From Psychrilyobacter piezotolerans (GTDB lineage Bacteria > Fusobacteriota > Fusobacteriia > Fusobacteriales > Fusobacteriaceae): a stretch of 64,000 nucleotides of DNA. Under the pieces are notes generated by a model that saw only the letters and a list, made by a program, of their open reading frames with translations, ran no database searches and was not told the DNA's origin. Both the position numbers and the translations under genes were made by a program. Positions 9,936 through 18,243 of this stretch are shown in pieces. How positions within the stretch are numbered: position 1 is the stretch's first letter; each line of letters starts with the position of its first letter. The stretch is from positions 1 to 64,000 of the forward strand of contig NZ_QUAJ01000006.1 in NCBI RefSeq assembly GCF_003391055.1. Reading direction: 5' to 3'.

Positions 9936-9977
9936 ATAAAAAGGTTCTTAGAATAAATATTCTGAGAACCTTTTTTT
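9936..9977. terminator. Bidirectional terminator between convergent genes
   Basis: A stem of about 12 bp with one G-U pair (AGGTTCTTAGAAT / ATTCTGAGAACCT, loop AAAT), flanked by A-tracts on one side and T-tracts on the other. It serves the DHOD-like gene (+) and the 124-residue gene (-). Confidence 0.88.
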
Positions 9978-9985
9978 ATAAACCA

Positions 9986-10360
9986 TTATTTTTCCATAAT
10001 AATTTCACTGAGTTTAACTCTGAAATCTTCCCCCTGAATATTATTCACATAAACACTCTGCCCGGAAAAAGTAGAGCTTTCTTTGGGTTTTAAGTTATAG
10101 AAGTTCATTTTCCCCACAACACTATACGGGGTATCTTTATCTTTAAACATAACAGTAACTTCTGCCTTTAAAATTTTTTTATCCGTATTATTTTTAACAA
10201 CTCCCTCAAAATATTTTCTCCCGCCGATTGTTTCACTTAAATCAATATTTAAAAGTGAGATCTTCTCCAGGGTAAAGTTATATTTTTTATGGTTGAACGG
10301 GGTAAATGAGCTAAATGACATAAAAGATAAAATAAAAAATAAAAAAACAATTTTTTTCAT
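9986..10360 (-). CDS. Small exported protein, FxLYD/DUF3426-like
   Basis: I do not recognise a named family with certainty. The 124-residue product has a signal peptide (KKIVFLFFILSFMSFSSF) without a lipobox Cys. A single beta-rich domain follows, with YFEGVVKNNTDKKI and a later LKPKESSTFSG strand. That pattern (new-bond/asparagine turn, then a Pro-Lys-Glu-Ser turn) recalls small FxLYD-type periplasmic domains. Function unknown. ATG start with AAAGGAG upstream. It is downstream of the HepT terminator and probably has its own promoter in 10361-10480. Confidence 0.6.
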   Translation of the reverse strand: MKKIVFLFFILSFMSFSSFTPFNHKKYNFTLEKISLLNIDLSETIGGRKYFEGVVKNNTDKKILKAEVTVMFKDKDTPYSVVGKMNFYNLKPKESSTFSGQSVYVNNIQGEDFRVKLSEIIMEK

Positions 10361-10483
10361 ATTTTTTGCTCCTTTTTAAAAATAATATTATGCACTGTTT
10401 ATATACTAAAAAAAACAATCAGTTCCTACAAAAATTTTAAAAAATAAAAGATTTTTTTTAACACCCTAATACCTATGACTATA

Positions 10484-10528
10484 AAAAAAAATCCTCCTAC
10501 AGAACTAGATCTTTCTAGGTGCAGGAGG
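10484..10528 (-). terminator. Terminator after hepT; copy A of a 45-bp perfect repeat
   Basis: Imperfect hairpin (CCTCCT...AGGAGG outer stem, CTAGA/TCTAG inner stem) followed on the minus strand by a run of U. The whole 45-bp element is identical to 11228-11272. The two copies bracket the mntA-hepT module. Confidence 0.85.
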
Positions 10529-10536
10529 GGATGATT

Positions 10537-10773
10537 TTAGTCTATGTTCTCATTTTTAGCCATAATATTTAAATATTTTTCTAATTCTAAAATTTCGCTA
10601 GGTATTTTAGAGATAGCTTCTCCTATAATCATTAAGTTATATTCAATAATCTCTTGTAAATCGTTATTTTCAATAAATTCTTCAAATTCAACATCTTTTA
10701 TTTTAGATTTAATTCTATTTATTTTTTCAATTATATCTACAATGTAATTATAATAATGTTTACTTCTAGACAT
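10537..10773 (-). pseudogene. hepT: HepT-like toxin, C-terminally truncated
   Basis: HepT (HEPN-fold tRNA/RNA nuclease) of the MntA/HepT toxin-antitoxin system. Only 78 residues are present. The helices through EYNLMIIGEAISKIPSEI are recognisable, but the protein stops before the catalytic RX4-6H (RNxxxH) motif and the neighbouring Tyr that MntA adenylylates. No continuation is found in the next bases, which run straight into the terminator. Its ATG lies within the mntA stop (ATGTCTAG, 8-nt overlap), the normal arrangement. A longer in-frame start at 10851 is less likely because it lies deep inside mntA. Probably non-toxic. Confidence 0.75.
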
Positions 10774-11089
10774 AAATAACACTCTCCAATATTTCTTTTC
10801 TAATTTTATCTCGATTATCTCTAGCAACTTTCGTTTTATATTCTTGTTCAAATTGATTAATAGTAATTAAATCTATATCTTTATGAAATAAATCTTCTAA
10901 AAAATATTTGGTTTTGCAGTAGTTTTTATACATTTTGTCTTTTTTTAATTTAATTAAAATATCTATATCACTTTCGCTGGTTTCTTTCCCAAAGGCATAA
11001 GATCCGAATAATCCTATTTTTTCGACTCCATATTCTTCAAAAATATTTTTATTTTCTTTTAATTTTTTTAGGATTTCATTTTTATTCAT
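10766..11089 (-). CDS. mntA: MntA-type minimal nucleotidyltransferase (antitoxin)
   Basis: A 107-residue Pol-beta-fold nucleotidyltransferase with the signature GLFGSYAFG...SDIDILI (Gly29-Ser30, Asp41, Asp43) and a third acidic strand DIDLITI. Family knowledge: MntA neutralises HepT by transferring AMP to a Tyr near the HEPN active site. All catalytic acidic residues look intact although the partner is truncated. Start is ATG 11089 with GGAGG 8 nt upstream. An extended -10 (TGGTATACT on the minus strand, at about 11137-11145) probably drives the pair. Confidence 0.88.
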   Translation of the reverse strand: MNKNEILKKLKENKNIFEEYGVEKIGLFGSYAFGKETSESDIDILIKLKKDKMYKNYCKTKYFLEDLFHKDIDLITINQFEQEYKTKVARDNRDKIRKEILESVIYV

Positions 11090-11227
11090 GAAACTACCTC
11101 CGTTTATCAATTTTAAAATTATTCCCTACTCTAAGTATACCATAAATATGTCTATTTTGAGGGAAACTAGAAGGGTCAATGCAAATTTAAGCCAGAGAGC
11201 AGCTAATTTTTGAGCCACTTGGGAGAG

Positions 11228-11272
11228 AAAAAAAATCCTCCTACAGAACTAGATCTTTCTAGGTGCAGGAGG
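11228..11272 (-). terminator. Terminator after the acidic-protein gene; copy B of the 45-bp repeat
   Basis: Identical in all 45 bases to 10484-10528, with the same minus-strand U-tract. It lies downstream of the minus-strand gene at 11306-11527. The spacing between copies is 744 bp. Confidence 0.85.
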
Positions 11273-11305
11273 AGGGTTATAAGTTCGAATTTTTAAATAT
11301 TCCTT

Positions 11306-11527
11306 TTAATTTTCATAATCATCGTAGTCATAGTCATAGTCATCTCTTAATTCAATTTCATATGGATCCTCAGGATTATCCAATCCGTATTTTTCAAGTA
11401 TTTCCTGCTTCAGATCCTCTGTTTCAAACCATTCCTGTGTAAATTTTTCATGATCTTCTTCACAAAGTTCCATATAATTTTCATAATCCCTTTTAGTCAT
11501 AACTTCCTCTAATTCTTCTAAATTCAT
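11306..11527 (-). CDS. Small highly acidic protein of unknown function
   Basis: A 73-residue soluble product, very rich in Glu and Asp, ending in a repeated Asp/Tyr tail (DDYDYDYDDYEN). It has no signal peptide, membrane helix or motif I recognise. The ribosome site AAAGGAG is well placed before ATG 11527, which together with the terminator supports a real gene. The charge suggests a nucleic-acid-mimic or protein-binding role, but that is only inference. Confidence 0.65.
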   Translation of the reverse strand: MNLEELEEVMTKRDYENYMELCEEDHEKFTQEWFETEDLKQEILEKYGLDNPEDPYEIELRDDYDYDYDDYEN

Positions 11528-11890
11528 CAGCTATTCTCCTTTTTTTATTTATTTAAGAAGTTTTCCCCTTATAACGATCTTTGAAATATTAAGGTTGTTT
11601 TCAGAGCTCTCTTCTTTTAGACAAAAATATAATACTATAAAACAAATAAAAATAAAAGATTTTTTTTAACTTTTTTTTCAGCCTTAATATCAACATTATT
11701 TGACTTTTATTTTTAAATTTTACACCCCATAAAAATTGTATTGACTTTTTGTTTATAAAAACATAAAATATCATACTAATCTAATAATTAGTTTAGATTG
11801 CATAAAATATTATATGGTTGTTTATGACTATTTTGTTATATTTTATATGAATTAAGTTAACAGTATAAATGCTGTATTATGGAGGTAAAA
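11528..11890. promoter_or_regulatory. Divergent intergenic region with strong promoter for the ATP-grasp operon
   Basis: TTGACT (11741-11746), 17-bp spacer, TAAAAT (11764-11769): a good sigma-70 promoter reading right, with a leader of about 115 nt. GGAGGTAAAA sits just before ATG 11891. No operator palindrome is obvious. Confidence 0.75.
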
Positions 11891-12952
11891 ATGAATATAG
11901 GTTTTATTATAGATGAGTGGGAAAATTTAAATCCATCTAAGGATTCCACACTAAGAATGATTCACGAATGCTGTGCAAGGGGGCATAATGTGGGTATTTT
12001 ATACCCTTATAACCTTACTATCAGAGACAATATAACTTATGGTTTTGTAAAGGTATTAAAAAAAGAAAGTTATGCACTGAACAGCTTTACGAGTTTCCAC
12101 AAAAGGATGGAATTTGACGAGAAGATGATGCCCATAAATGCATTTGATGCATTATTTTTAAGAAAGGATCCCCCTGTAGATTCTATCATGCTTAATTTTC
12201 TGGATTCAGTTAAGGATGAGGTCTTTATAGTAAATGATATAGACGGTATCAGAAAAGCTAACAACAAGCTTTACACAACTACTTTTCATGATCCGGAGGA
12301 TGAATTTCTTCCAAAAACCTATGTATCAAAAAATACCGAATACTTAAAGGGGATAATAGAAAAATCAACTGAGGAAAGAATGATCTTAAAACCCCTTGAC
12401 GGTTATGGAGGAAGCGGGGTAATCGTCATTGAAAAAAGTGCCAGCAAAAACTTGAGTTCCCTTCTGGATTTTTATATAAACGGAAAGACCGGCAAGCACT
12501 ATGTGATTGTGCAGGAGTATATCCCTGAAGCTGAAAATGGCGATGTAAGGGTAATGATGTTAAACGGCGAGCCCATCGGAGCTTACAGAAGGGTACCGTC
12601 GGAAACGGATAACAGATCCAATATACATGCCGGAGGAACTGCCCAAAAGTATAAACTTACAGACCATGATCTGAAGATGTGCAGAAGGATAGGAAAAAAA
12701 CTTGTCCAGGACGGGCTTTATCTAGTCGGCCTTGATATTATTGCCGGAAAACTCATCGAGGTCAATGTTCAAAGTCCCGGAGGAATAGTAAATATCAATA
12801 AAATGAGTAAAAATAAGATCCAAAAAAATATTATAGATTTTGTAGAGGAAAAGGTTCATGAGATAGAGGAATTTTTCAATGTGAAAGAATTCAGACTCAA
12901 CAGAAGAAGATTATTTAAAAAAGAGGTGTTCAGTGGAAAGATTGAGGACTAG
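11891..12952 (+). CDS. GshB-type ATP-grasp ligase
   Basis: A 353-residue cytosolic ATP-grasp enzyme with close resemblance to bacterial glutathione synthetase. It has a substrate domain with NDIDGIRKANNKLYT, the ATP-binding LKPLDGYGGSGV loop, VQEYIPEAENGDVRVMMLNGEPIGAYRR, and the metal/substrate end GLDIIAGKLIEVNVQSPGGI. The family joins a carboxylate to an amine with ATP (peptide-like bond). No gshA lies nearby, so the product may not be glutathione. ATG 11891 is chosen because the ATG at 11879 precedes the ribosome site. First gene of an operon; overlaps the next by 20 nt. Confidence 0.88.
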   Translation: MNIGFIIDEWENLNPSKDSTLRMIHECCARGHNVGILYPYNLTIRDNITYGFVKVLKKESYALNSFTSFHKRMEFDEKMMPINAFDALFLRKDPPVDSIMLNFLDSVKDEVFIVNDIDGIRKANNKLYTTTFHDPEDEFLPKTYVSKNTEYLKGIIEKSTEERMILKPLDGYGGSGVIVIEKSASKNLSSLLDFYINGKTGKHYVIVQEYIPEAENGDVRVMMLNGEPIGAYRRVPSETDNRSNIHAGGTAQKYKLTDHDLKMCRRIGKKLVQDGLYLVGLDIIAGKLIEVNVQSPGGIVNINKMSKNKIQKNIIDFVEEKVHEIEEFFNVKEFRLNRRRLFKKEVFSGKIED

Positions 12953-14249
12953 CGAAATTATTGACAATATCAGAAACTTTAGAACTTTTAAAGGAATTTC
13001 TGAGTCGGAAGGTTTCTATATAGAGGTGGAAAGCTACGTACCTTATATGGGTGGAGCTATCCATGCAGGACATAAGCTGAGGGAGGAGATCCGGTCTAAG
13101 TGCATCCTTTCGGAATTTGAAAGATGGCAGGAGGAAGATCCCTATACAGATACATTTATAAAGAATTTCCCCATAAAAATAATAGCTTTGGACAGCAGAT
13201 ATGAATATGATCTTAACAGAGATAAAGACAGCTGTATCTATGAGGATGCATGGGGGAAAAAAGTCTGGAATACAGAACTTACTGAGGAAGAAAAAGAAGG
13301 GTCTCTGGCCAAGTATAATGAGTTTTATTCAGTGGTAGAAGAACTTCTTAAGGCCTTGGAATTTATGTATGAAAAGATCTATGTCTATGATATCCACTCC
13401 TATAACCACAAGAGGGATGCCTATGCAGGAAGAAATCTCCCCCTGTTTAATCTGGGGACAACAGAACTTCCAAGGGATATATTTTCCAAGGATATAGATA
13501 AATTTTTGGGTCTTTTATCAAAAATGGAAATAGAAGGGCATGAAAATTATACTGCAGAAAATGATATCTTCAAGGGGAAGGGGCAGTTTTTGAAATTTAT
13601 TACAGAAATTTCTTCTCAGACAATAACCTATGCCCTGGAAATTAAAAAGGTTTTCTGTGATGAAAACAGCGGGGAACATTATGAAGAAATAATAAATAAC
13701 CTGGAAGAAGAATTTAATAAAATTGTAGAAAATCATACAAAAGAACTTCCAGAGGAGTTCAGCATCCATTTTTTAAATAATTTCGGGGAAAAAATTGAAG
13801 ACCTTTCCTATGGAGAGGCAGAAAAAATCTGCAGCCTCGTTACTGAAAATTACAGAAAGAGTAATGAGGGAGAATATTCCAAGGATGAAATAGAGAAACT
13901 TGTATCCACGAGAACCCCCGAAGCAATTATCGAGAGGAGTAAAAAAGGACTGCTTATCTATTTTAAAAATAAAATGGATGAGGTGGTAGCCTGCGGAAGC
14001 ATCGCCATGAGAGATGGAAATCCCGAAGCAAAACTTTTAAACGTAGGTAAAAATTACAGGGGCAGGGGATTTGCTCAGAAGATATGCGATTTAAGAGAAA
14101 AATTTTTAAAGGAACTGGGATTTAATAAGGTATATATTGAGAGTTTGAAATTTGAAAATACAATTAAATTTCATAGCAAAAGAGGATTTTTCCCTATACA
14201 GACTGATAGAAAATTAAAATACACTGTTTTCATGTGTAAAGAACTTTAA
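12933..14249 (+). CDS. N-formylglutamate amidohydrolase-like / GNAT acetyltransferase fusion
   Basis: A 438-residue two-domain protein. Residues about 20-270 resemble zinc-dependent N-formylglutamate amidohydrolases: VESYVPYMGGAIHAG near the start, YEYDLNR, a VYDIHSY metal/catalytic strand and FNLGTTELPR. Residues about 285-438 form a GNAT acyltransferase, with the acetyl-CoA loop NYRGRGFAQKICD and the closing KFHSKRGFFP. It starts at GTG 12933 (GAGGTG upstream) inside the ligase gene. The fusion implies hydrolysis of an amide and N-acylation of the same small molecule or peptide. Neither substrate is known. A run of glutamate-rich helix (about 245-290) links the halves. Confidence 0.75.
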   Translation: MERLRTSEIIDNIRNFRTFKGISESEGFYIEVESYVPYMGGAIHAGHKLREEIRSKCILSEFERWQEEDPYTDTFIKNFPIKIIALDSRYEYDLNRDKDSCIYEDAWGKKVWNTELTEEEKEGSLAKYNEFYSVVEELLKALEFMYEKIYVYDIHSYNHKRDAYAGRNLPLFNLGTTELPRDIFSKDIDKFLGLLSKMEIEGHENYTAENDIFKGKGQFLKFITEISSQTITYALEIKKVFCDENSGEHYEEIINNLEEEFNKIVENHTKELPEEFSIHFLNNFGEKIEDLSYGEAEKICSLVTENYRKSNEGEYSKDEIEKLVSTRTPEAIIERSKKGLLIYFKNKMDEVVACGSIAMRDGNPEAKLLNVGKNYRGRGFAQKICDLREKFLKELGFNKVYIESLKFENTIKFHSKRGFFPIQTDRKLKYTVFMCKEL

Positions 14250-14258
14250 GGAGAATTT

Positions 14259-14672
14259 ATGGAAATTTTAAAATATTTAAACGAAGAAAATTTAGATGAT
14301 TTTTTGAAAAATTTTGACTTTGAAACTTTAGATGCTGGAGATGAAGAGGGAAATACATTTCTTCATAAACTTGTAAAAATGGGAAATGTTTACGGGGTTG
14401 ATGTTTTAGCGGATATAGGAGCGGATATAAATGCCAGAAATAAAAAAGGTGAAACACCTGCCCATATTGCAGCAGAGATAGACAATATCGAAATTTTTCA
14501 GATTCTCTCAGATTATGGAGCAGATTTCAATATAAGAAATAATTCCCAAAGAACTCCGGAACGTATAGCAAGGATGAATAATGGAGTAGAAATATTAAAA
14601 ATCATCAGTAATTATAGTGAAGATTATGGATCTATTGAAAAGATGAAATGTCACAGGGAATTAGAAGATTAG
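14259..14672 (+). CDS. Ankyrin-repeat protein
   Basis: A 137-residue protein with about three ankyrin repeats: GNTFLHKLVKMGNVYGVDVLADIGADINARN, then KGETPAHIAAEIDN...LSDYGADFNIRN, then a degenerate SQRTPERIARMNN (written here in parts). Ankyrin repeats bind proteins. It lies 9 nt after the amidohydrolase-GNAT gene with AAGGAG upstream, so it is the third gene of that operon and may scaffold or inhibit its partners. It has no signal peptide. Confidence 0.85.
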   Translation: MEILKYLNEENLDDFLKNFDFETLDAGDEEGNTFLHKLVKMGNVYGVDVLADIGADINARNKKGETPAHIAAEIDNIEIFQILSDYGADFNIRNNSQRTPERIARMNNGVEILKIISNYSEDYGSIEKMKCHRELED

Positions 14673-15041
14673 GTGTCGTTGAAATAATTTTTGCGTGGCC
14701 TTTATTTAAAAAATTAATAAAATTAAGCTTAAAAGGACGTTATAAATTTAACGTCCTTTTCTGTTAGTAGTTTTCCAATTTTTGTCTGCGATATTCTTTC
14801 TAACAATTAAAAATACAATAATGAGTAAAATACTTGATAATATATTCTCTAGAGGTTTTAATAATGTTCTATATTTTTCAATTCACAATCTTTTAGTATT
14901 TTTTTTATAAAAAGGAAATGGAGTATAATATATATATATTATAAAAAATAAAATGGCAACATGATAAATTAAATATCCAAGGAGGTTGTTAATAATTAAA
15001 GATAGAAATTAAAAGTTAAACTTAAAAAAAGGAGGAGGAGA
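14673..15041. other. Intergenic region: terminator and weak promoter
   Basis: Holds the operon terminator at 14731-14760 (below) and a possible -10 TATAAT at 14924-14929 without a good -35, ahead of the MORN-repeat gene. AAAGGAGGAGGAG precedes the start at 15042. Nothing else is seen. Confidence 0.5.
14731..14762 (+). terminator. Terminator of the ATP-grasp/ankyrin operon
   Basis: An 11-12 bp perfect stem (AAAAGGACGTT / AACGTCCTTTT) with the T-tract formed by the 3' arm. Confidence 0.88.
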
Positions 15042-15605
15042 ATGAAAAAAATATTATTAATATTAATAATTATTATAAGTTTAATGAGTTATGGGAAATC
15101 AATTAATGAAGAGCAATTACAAAACAGAAATGGTGTGTATTATAAAATAAATAAAAAAACTCCATACACAGGAACAGTTATTGGCTATTACGAAAATGGA
15201 CAAATCGAACGTAAAAGAAATTATAAAGATGGATTAAAAAATGGGGAAACGACTGCCTATTACGAAAATGGGCAAATCGAATCTAAATTAAATTATAAAG
15301 ATGGATTAAAAGATGGAGAAGTTATCGCCTATTACGAAAATGGGCAAATCGAATCTAAAGAAAATTATAAAGACGGGAAAGAAGACGGGGAAAGGGTTGT
15401 CTATTATGAAAATGGACAAACCAAATCTAAAGAAAATTATAAAGATGGATTAAAAAATGGGGAAAGGATTTTCTATTACAATAATGGACAAGCCAAATCT
15501 AAAGAAAATTACAAAGATGGAAAACTAAATGGGGAAGTTATTAACTATTACGAAAACGGGCAAATCAAATCTAAATTAAATTATAAAGATGGACAAATTG
15601 AATAG
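15042..15605 (+). CDS. Secreted MORN-repeat protein (YwqK-like)
   Basis: A 187-residue exported protein: signal peptide (KKILLILIIIISLMSYG), a short lead, then six near-identical 24-residue repeats. They start at residues 49, 73, 97, 121, 145 and 169 with consensus YYENGQIxSKxNYKDGxxxGE (MORN variant repeat). The DNA repeats with a 72-bp period and high identity, so copy number could change by slippage or recombination. Such proteins are abundant in Fusobacteria and are often annotated YwqK-family antitoxin, but no function is established. No toxin gene is adjacent. Confidence 0.85.
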   Translation: MKKILLILIIIISLMSYGKSINEEQLQNRNGVYYKINKKTPYTGTVIGYYENGQIERKRNYKDGLKNGETTAYYENGQIESKLNYKDGLKDGEVIAYYENGQIESKENYKDGKEDGERVVYYENGQTKSKENYKDGLKNGERIFYYNNGQAKSKENYKDGKLNGEVINYYENGQIKSKLNYKDGQIE

Positions 15606-15638
15606 GAAGGAAATCATAAGATAATCTTTCATATGCTA

Positions 15639-15719
15639 GCTACCATAATGACGCTCCATTACATTGCTCTTAATTCAGCCTAAGGAGGTTTTAGGATCTC
15701 GTTGGAGGGATGGTATAGC
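15639..15719 (+). ncRNA. Possible structured RNA in the 3' region of the MORN gene
   Basis: GCTACCAT (15639-15646) can pair with ATGGTATAGC (15710-15719, two-base bulge), CTCC (15654-15657) with GGAG (15704-15707), and inside them CCTAA/TTAGG forms a small hairpin around an AAGGAGG. A terminator follows directly. It could be a small RNA or just a 3'-UTR fold. It matches no class I know. Confidence 0.25.
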
Positions 15720-15726
15720 AGGAATT

Positions 15727-15763
15727 AAAAAGAGCTCCTAAAATTGATTTAGGAGCTCTTTTT
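15727..15763 (+). terminator. Intrinsic terminator
   Basis: A perfect 16-bp stem (15727-15742 with 15748-15763), loop ATTGA, T-tract included. Confidence 0.92.
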
Positions 15764-15793
15764 CTATGCTTTTAAATGCCTGTTAAAAACTCT

Positions 15794-15822
15794 GATTGTT
15801 CGTATATAAAATATGCTATAAT
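15794..15822 (+). promoter_or_regulatory. Extended -10 promoter of the helicase gene
   Basis: TATGCTATAAT with the -10 TATAAT at 15817-15822 and the TG extension; weak -35. An almost identical box (AAAATATGCTATAATTTTA) recurs at 45253-45271 before the GNAT gene. Confidence 0.6.
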
Positions 15823-15870
15823 TTTACTGAAAACAATATTATAAAATATCTGAATTAATAGAGGTGAATA

Positions 15871-18243
15871 ATGGAAAATCGAGCAGTATTTACAGGACAT
15901 AAACAACCGATCTTACCTAAATTACAGCACTGTATAAAAAAAGCCAAAAAAATATATTTTATAGTTTCATTTATCAGGGACAGCGGAATGAAACTCCTGA
16001 TAAAAACCATAAAAGAAGCCGGCTCAGAAGGGAAAGAAATTAAAATAATTACCAGCAATTATTTAAATATAACCGAGCCCAATGCTCTATACAGACTCTA
16101 CGAAGTTTTTGAAAAAGATAAAAATATAAAAATTTTTAATAACTCCAGTATTTCTTTTCACCCTAAAACCTATATTTTTGAATACGAAAACGGCGAGGGT
16201 GAAGTCTTAGTCGGATCTTCCAACATCTCGTATTCTGCATTGATGAGCGGAGTAGAGTGGAACTATGCCTTTAAAAAAAGTTCTCATGAAAAAGAATATT
16301 ATGAATTTTTGAATGAATTTGAAGAATTATACGAGAAAAATAGTGTGTTATTGACCCTGGAATGGCTCAGAAAATATGAGCAGACATATAGAAAAAATAA
16401 AGATATAATTGACGTAGTTCCTCCAAAATTGGACTTAGAACCAATAAAGTTTCAGATACCTGCCCTCTATGAACTTTCAAAAACCAGGGAGGAAGGGCAT
16501 ACAAAAGCTATGGTCACTGTTGCCACCGGACTTGGAAAAACCTACTTAGGAGCCTTTGATTCACTGAACTATAAAAAAATATTGTTTGTAGCTCATAACA
16601 TTGAAATTTTGGAACAGGCCAGACTTTCATTTTTAAGTGTGCATAAAGGTAAGACCGCTGCATTTTTTACAGGGGATAAAAAATCAATGGATGGGGATAT
16701 TCTTTTTGCAACTATCCAGACACTGGGTAAGAAAAGATATTTAAATGAGGAATATTTTCCTAAGGATCATTTTGACTATATTATAGTAGATGAATTCCAT
16801 CATGCCGATGCCCCAACATACAGAAGGCTGATAGATTATTTTGAACCTGAATTTTTGCTTGGTCTGACAGCTACCCCGGATCGGTCAGACAACGGGGATA
16901 TATATGAGATCTGTGACTACAATATCGCCTATGAATGTAATTTTAGAACGGGGATAAACAACGGATGGCTGGTTCCCTTTGAATATTACGGAATCTACGA
17001 CGATGTTGACTACAGCTCCATCCCCTGGAGAAGCGGGAAGTATGATCTGGAAGCATTGGAAAATAAGCTGATGATCGAAGATAGAAGTGAAGAGATTTTA
17101 AAAAAATATAAAACCTATGGAAAAAATAAAACCATCGGGTTTTGTGCAAGTGTAAAACACGCCAAACATATGGAAGAGTATTTTAAAAAAAATAAGGTAA
17201 GGTGTGCAAGTATCTTGGGAGAAACTTCCAAGAATGATAGAACTCAGATAATTAAGGATTTTAGAAAGGGAGATTTAAAATTAATTTTTGTGGTAGACGT
17301 ATTCAATGAAGGGGTGGACATTCCGGATATTGAGACTGTGATGTTTTTAAGACCTACAACCTCCTATACTATATTCATCCAGCAGCTGGGCCGCGGACTT
17401 CGAACCAGTGAGGGAAAGGATAAATTGAGAGTTTTGGATTTTGTGGGAAATTACAAGGGAAGCCACTGGAAACCTCTGTTTTTAACAGGGAACTATAACC
17501 CTAAAGATCCCAAACAGAAAACAGGTTCTGCTATCGATATGGATCTTCCCCAGGGGTGTCAGGCAAACTTTGATCTGAAATTAATCGATTACCTGGAGCA
17601 GGAAAGGGTTAAGAAAGAACCCCTGAAAGAAAAATTGATCCATGAATTTTTCAGGATGGAAAGTGAGCTGAATAAAATACCTTCAATGATGGATGTAGAG
17701 GCACGCGGAAAATATCCTGTGGATATCTATATCAAAACTTTTAAATCATGGCTGAATTTTTTAGTGGATATAGAGAGAGCTGATCCAAATGAATTAAAGA
17801 TGTGGAAAATTAATATTGGAAAAGATTTTCTTAGCTTTTTGGAAAAAACTGCCATGACCAAATCTTACAAGATCCCGACACTCCTTAGTTTTATTGAAGG
17901 AGAACAACCGATAGGAGAAGTTTCCTCAACGACTATTGGGGAGAATTTTTCAGAATTTTATTCCAACAAACTACACGGGAAAGATTTAAACAATAAAAAA
18001 CATAAAAATTGGGATACATGGAATATCAAGGATTTCGAGAAATTAGCAGTTGAGAATCCGATTAAATTTTTATCCAAGAGCAGCAGTCAGTTTTTTACTT
18101 ATGACGGGGATAAAAGGGTCTTTTATCTCAACAAAAAACTTTATGAGATGTTGAAAGATAACAAAGAAATTATTAAAAAAATAAAAGACAGGTTGGAATA
18201 CAGGAAAACAAGTTATTTCAAGCGAAAATACGGGGAGGAGTAA
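15871..18243 (+). CDS. PLD-nuclease / SF2 helicase fusion
   Basis: A 790-residue cytosolic protein. N-terminal phospholipase-D-like nuclease domain (about 1-160) with HPK (His97, Lys99) and GSSN (115-118), a single HxK half-site as in BfiI/NgoFVII-type nucleases. SF2 helicase core (about 190-520): ATGLGKT (218-224), DEFH (307-310), TATP (333-336), VDVFNEGVDIP and QQLGRGLRT. C-terminal helical region (about 560-790) of unknown role. The set resembles restriction-type or DNA-repair helicases. Its stop overlaps the next ATG (TAATG), so it is coupled to a methyltransferase. A role in anti-phage defence is inference. Confidence 0.85.
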   Translation: MENRAVFTGHKQPILPKLQHCIKKAKKIYFIVSFIRDSGMKLLIKTIKEAGSEGKEIKIITSNYLNITEPNALYRLYEVFEKDKNIKIFNNSSISFHPKTYIFEYENGEGEVLVGSSNISYSALMSGVEWNYAFKKSSHEKEYYEFLNEFEELYEKNSVLLTLEWLRKYEQTYRKNKDIIDVVPPKLDLEPIKFQIPALYELSKTREEGHTKAMVTVATGLGKTYLGAFDSLNYKKILFVAHNIEILEQARLSFLSVHKGKTAAFFTGDKKSMDGDILFATIQTLGKKRYLNEEYFPKDHFDYIIVDEFHHADAPTYRRLIDYFEPEFLLGLTATPDRSDNGDIYEICDYNIAYECNFRTGINNGWLVPFEYYGIYDDVDYSSIPWRSGKYDLEALENKLMIEDRSEEILKKYKTYGKNKTIGFCASVKHAKHMEEYFKKNKVRCASILGETSKNDRTQIIKDFRKGDLKLIFVVDVFNEGVDIPDIETVMFLRPTTSYTIFIQQLGRGLRTSEGKDKLRVLDFVGNYKGSHWKPLFLTGNYNPKDPKQKTGSAIDMDLPQGCQANFDLKLIDYLEQERVKKEPLKEKLIHEFFRMESELNKIPSMMDVEARGKYPVDIYIKTFKSWLNFLVDIERADPNELKMWKINIGKDFLSFLEKTAMTKSYKIPTLLSFIEGEQPIGEVSSTTIGENFSEFYSNKLHGKDLNNKKHKNWDTWNIKDFEKLAVENPIKFLSKSSSQFFTYDGDKRVFYLNKKLYEMLKDNKEIIKKIKDRLEYRKTSYFKRKYGEE

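Noticed and set aside
15183-15600. Regular 72-bp repeats considered as a CRISPR array
   Set aside because: There are no unique spacers; the repeat is in-frame and encodes MORN units.
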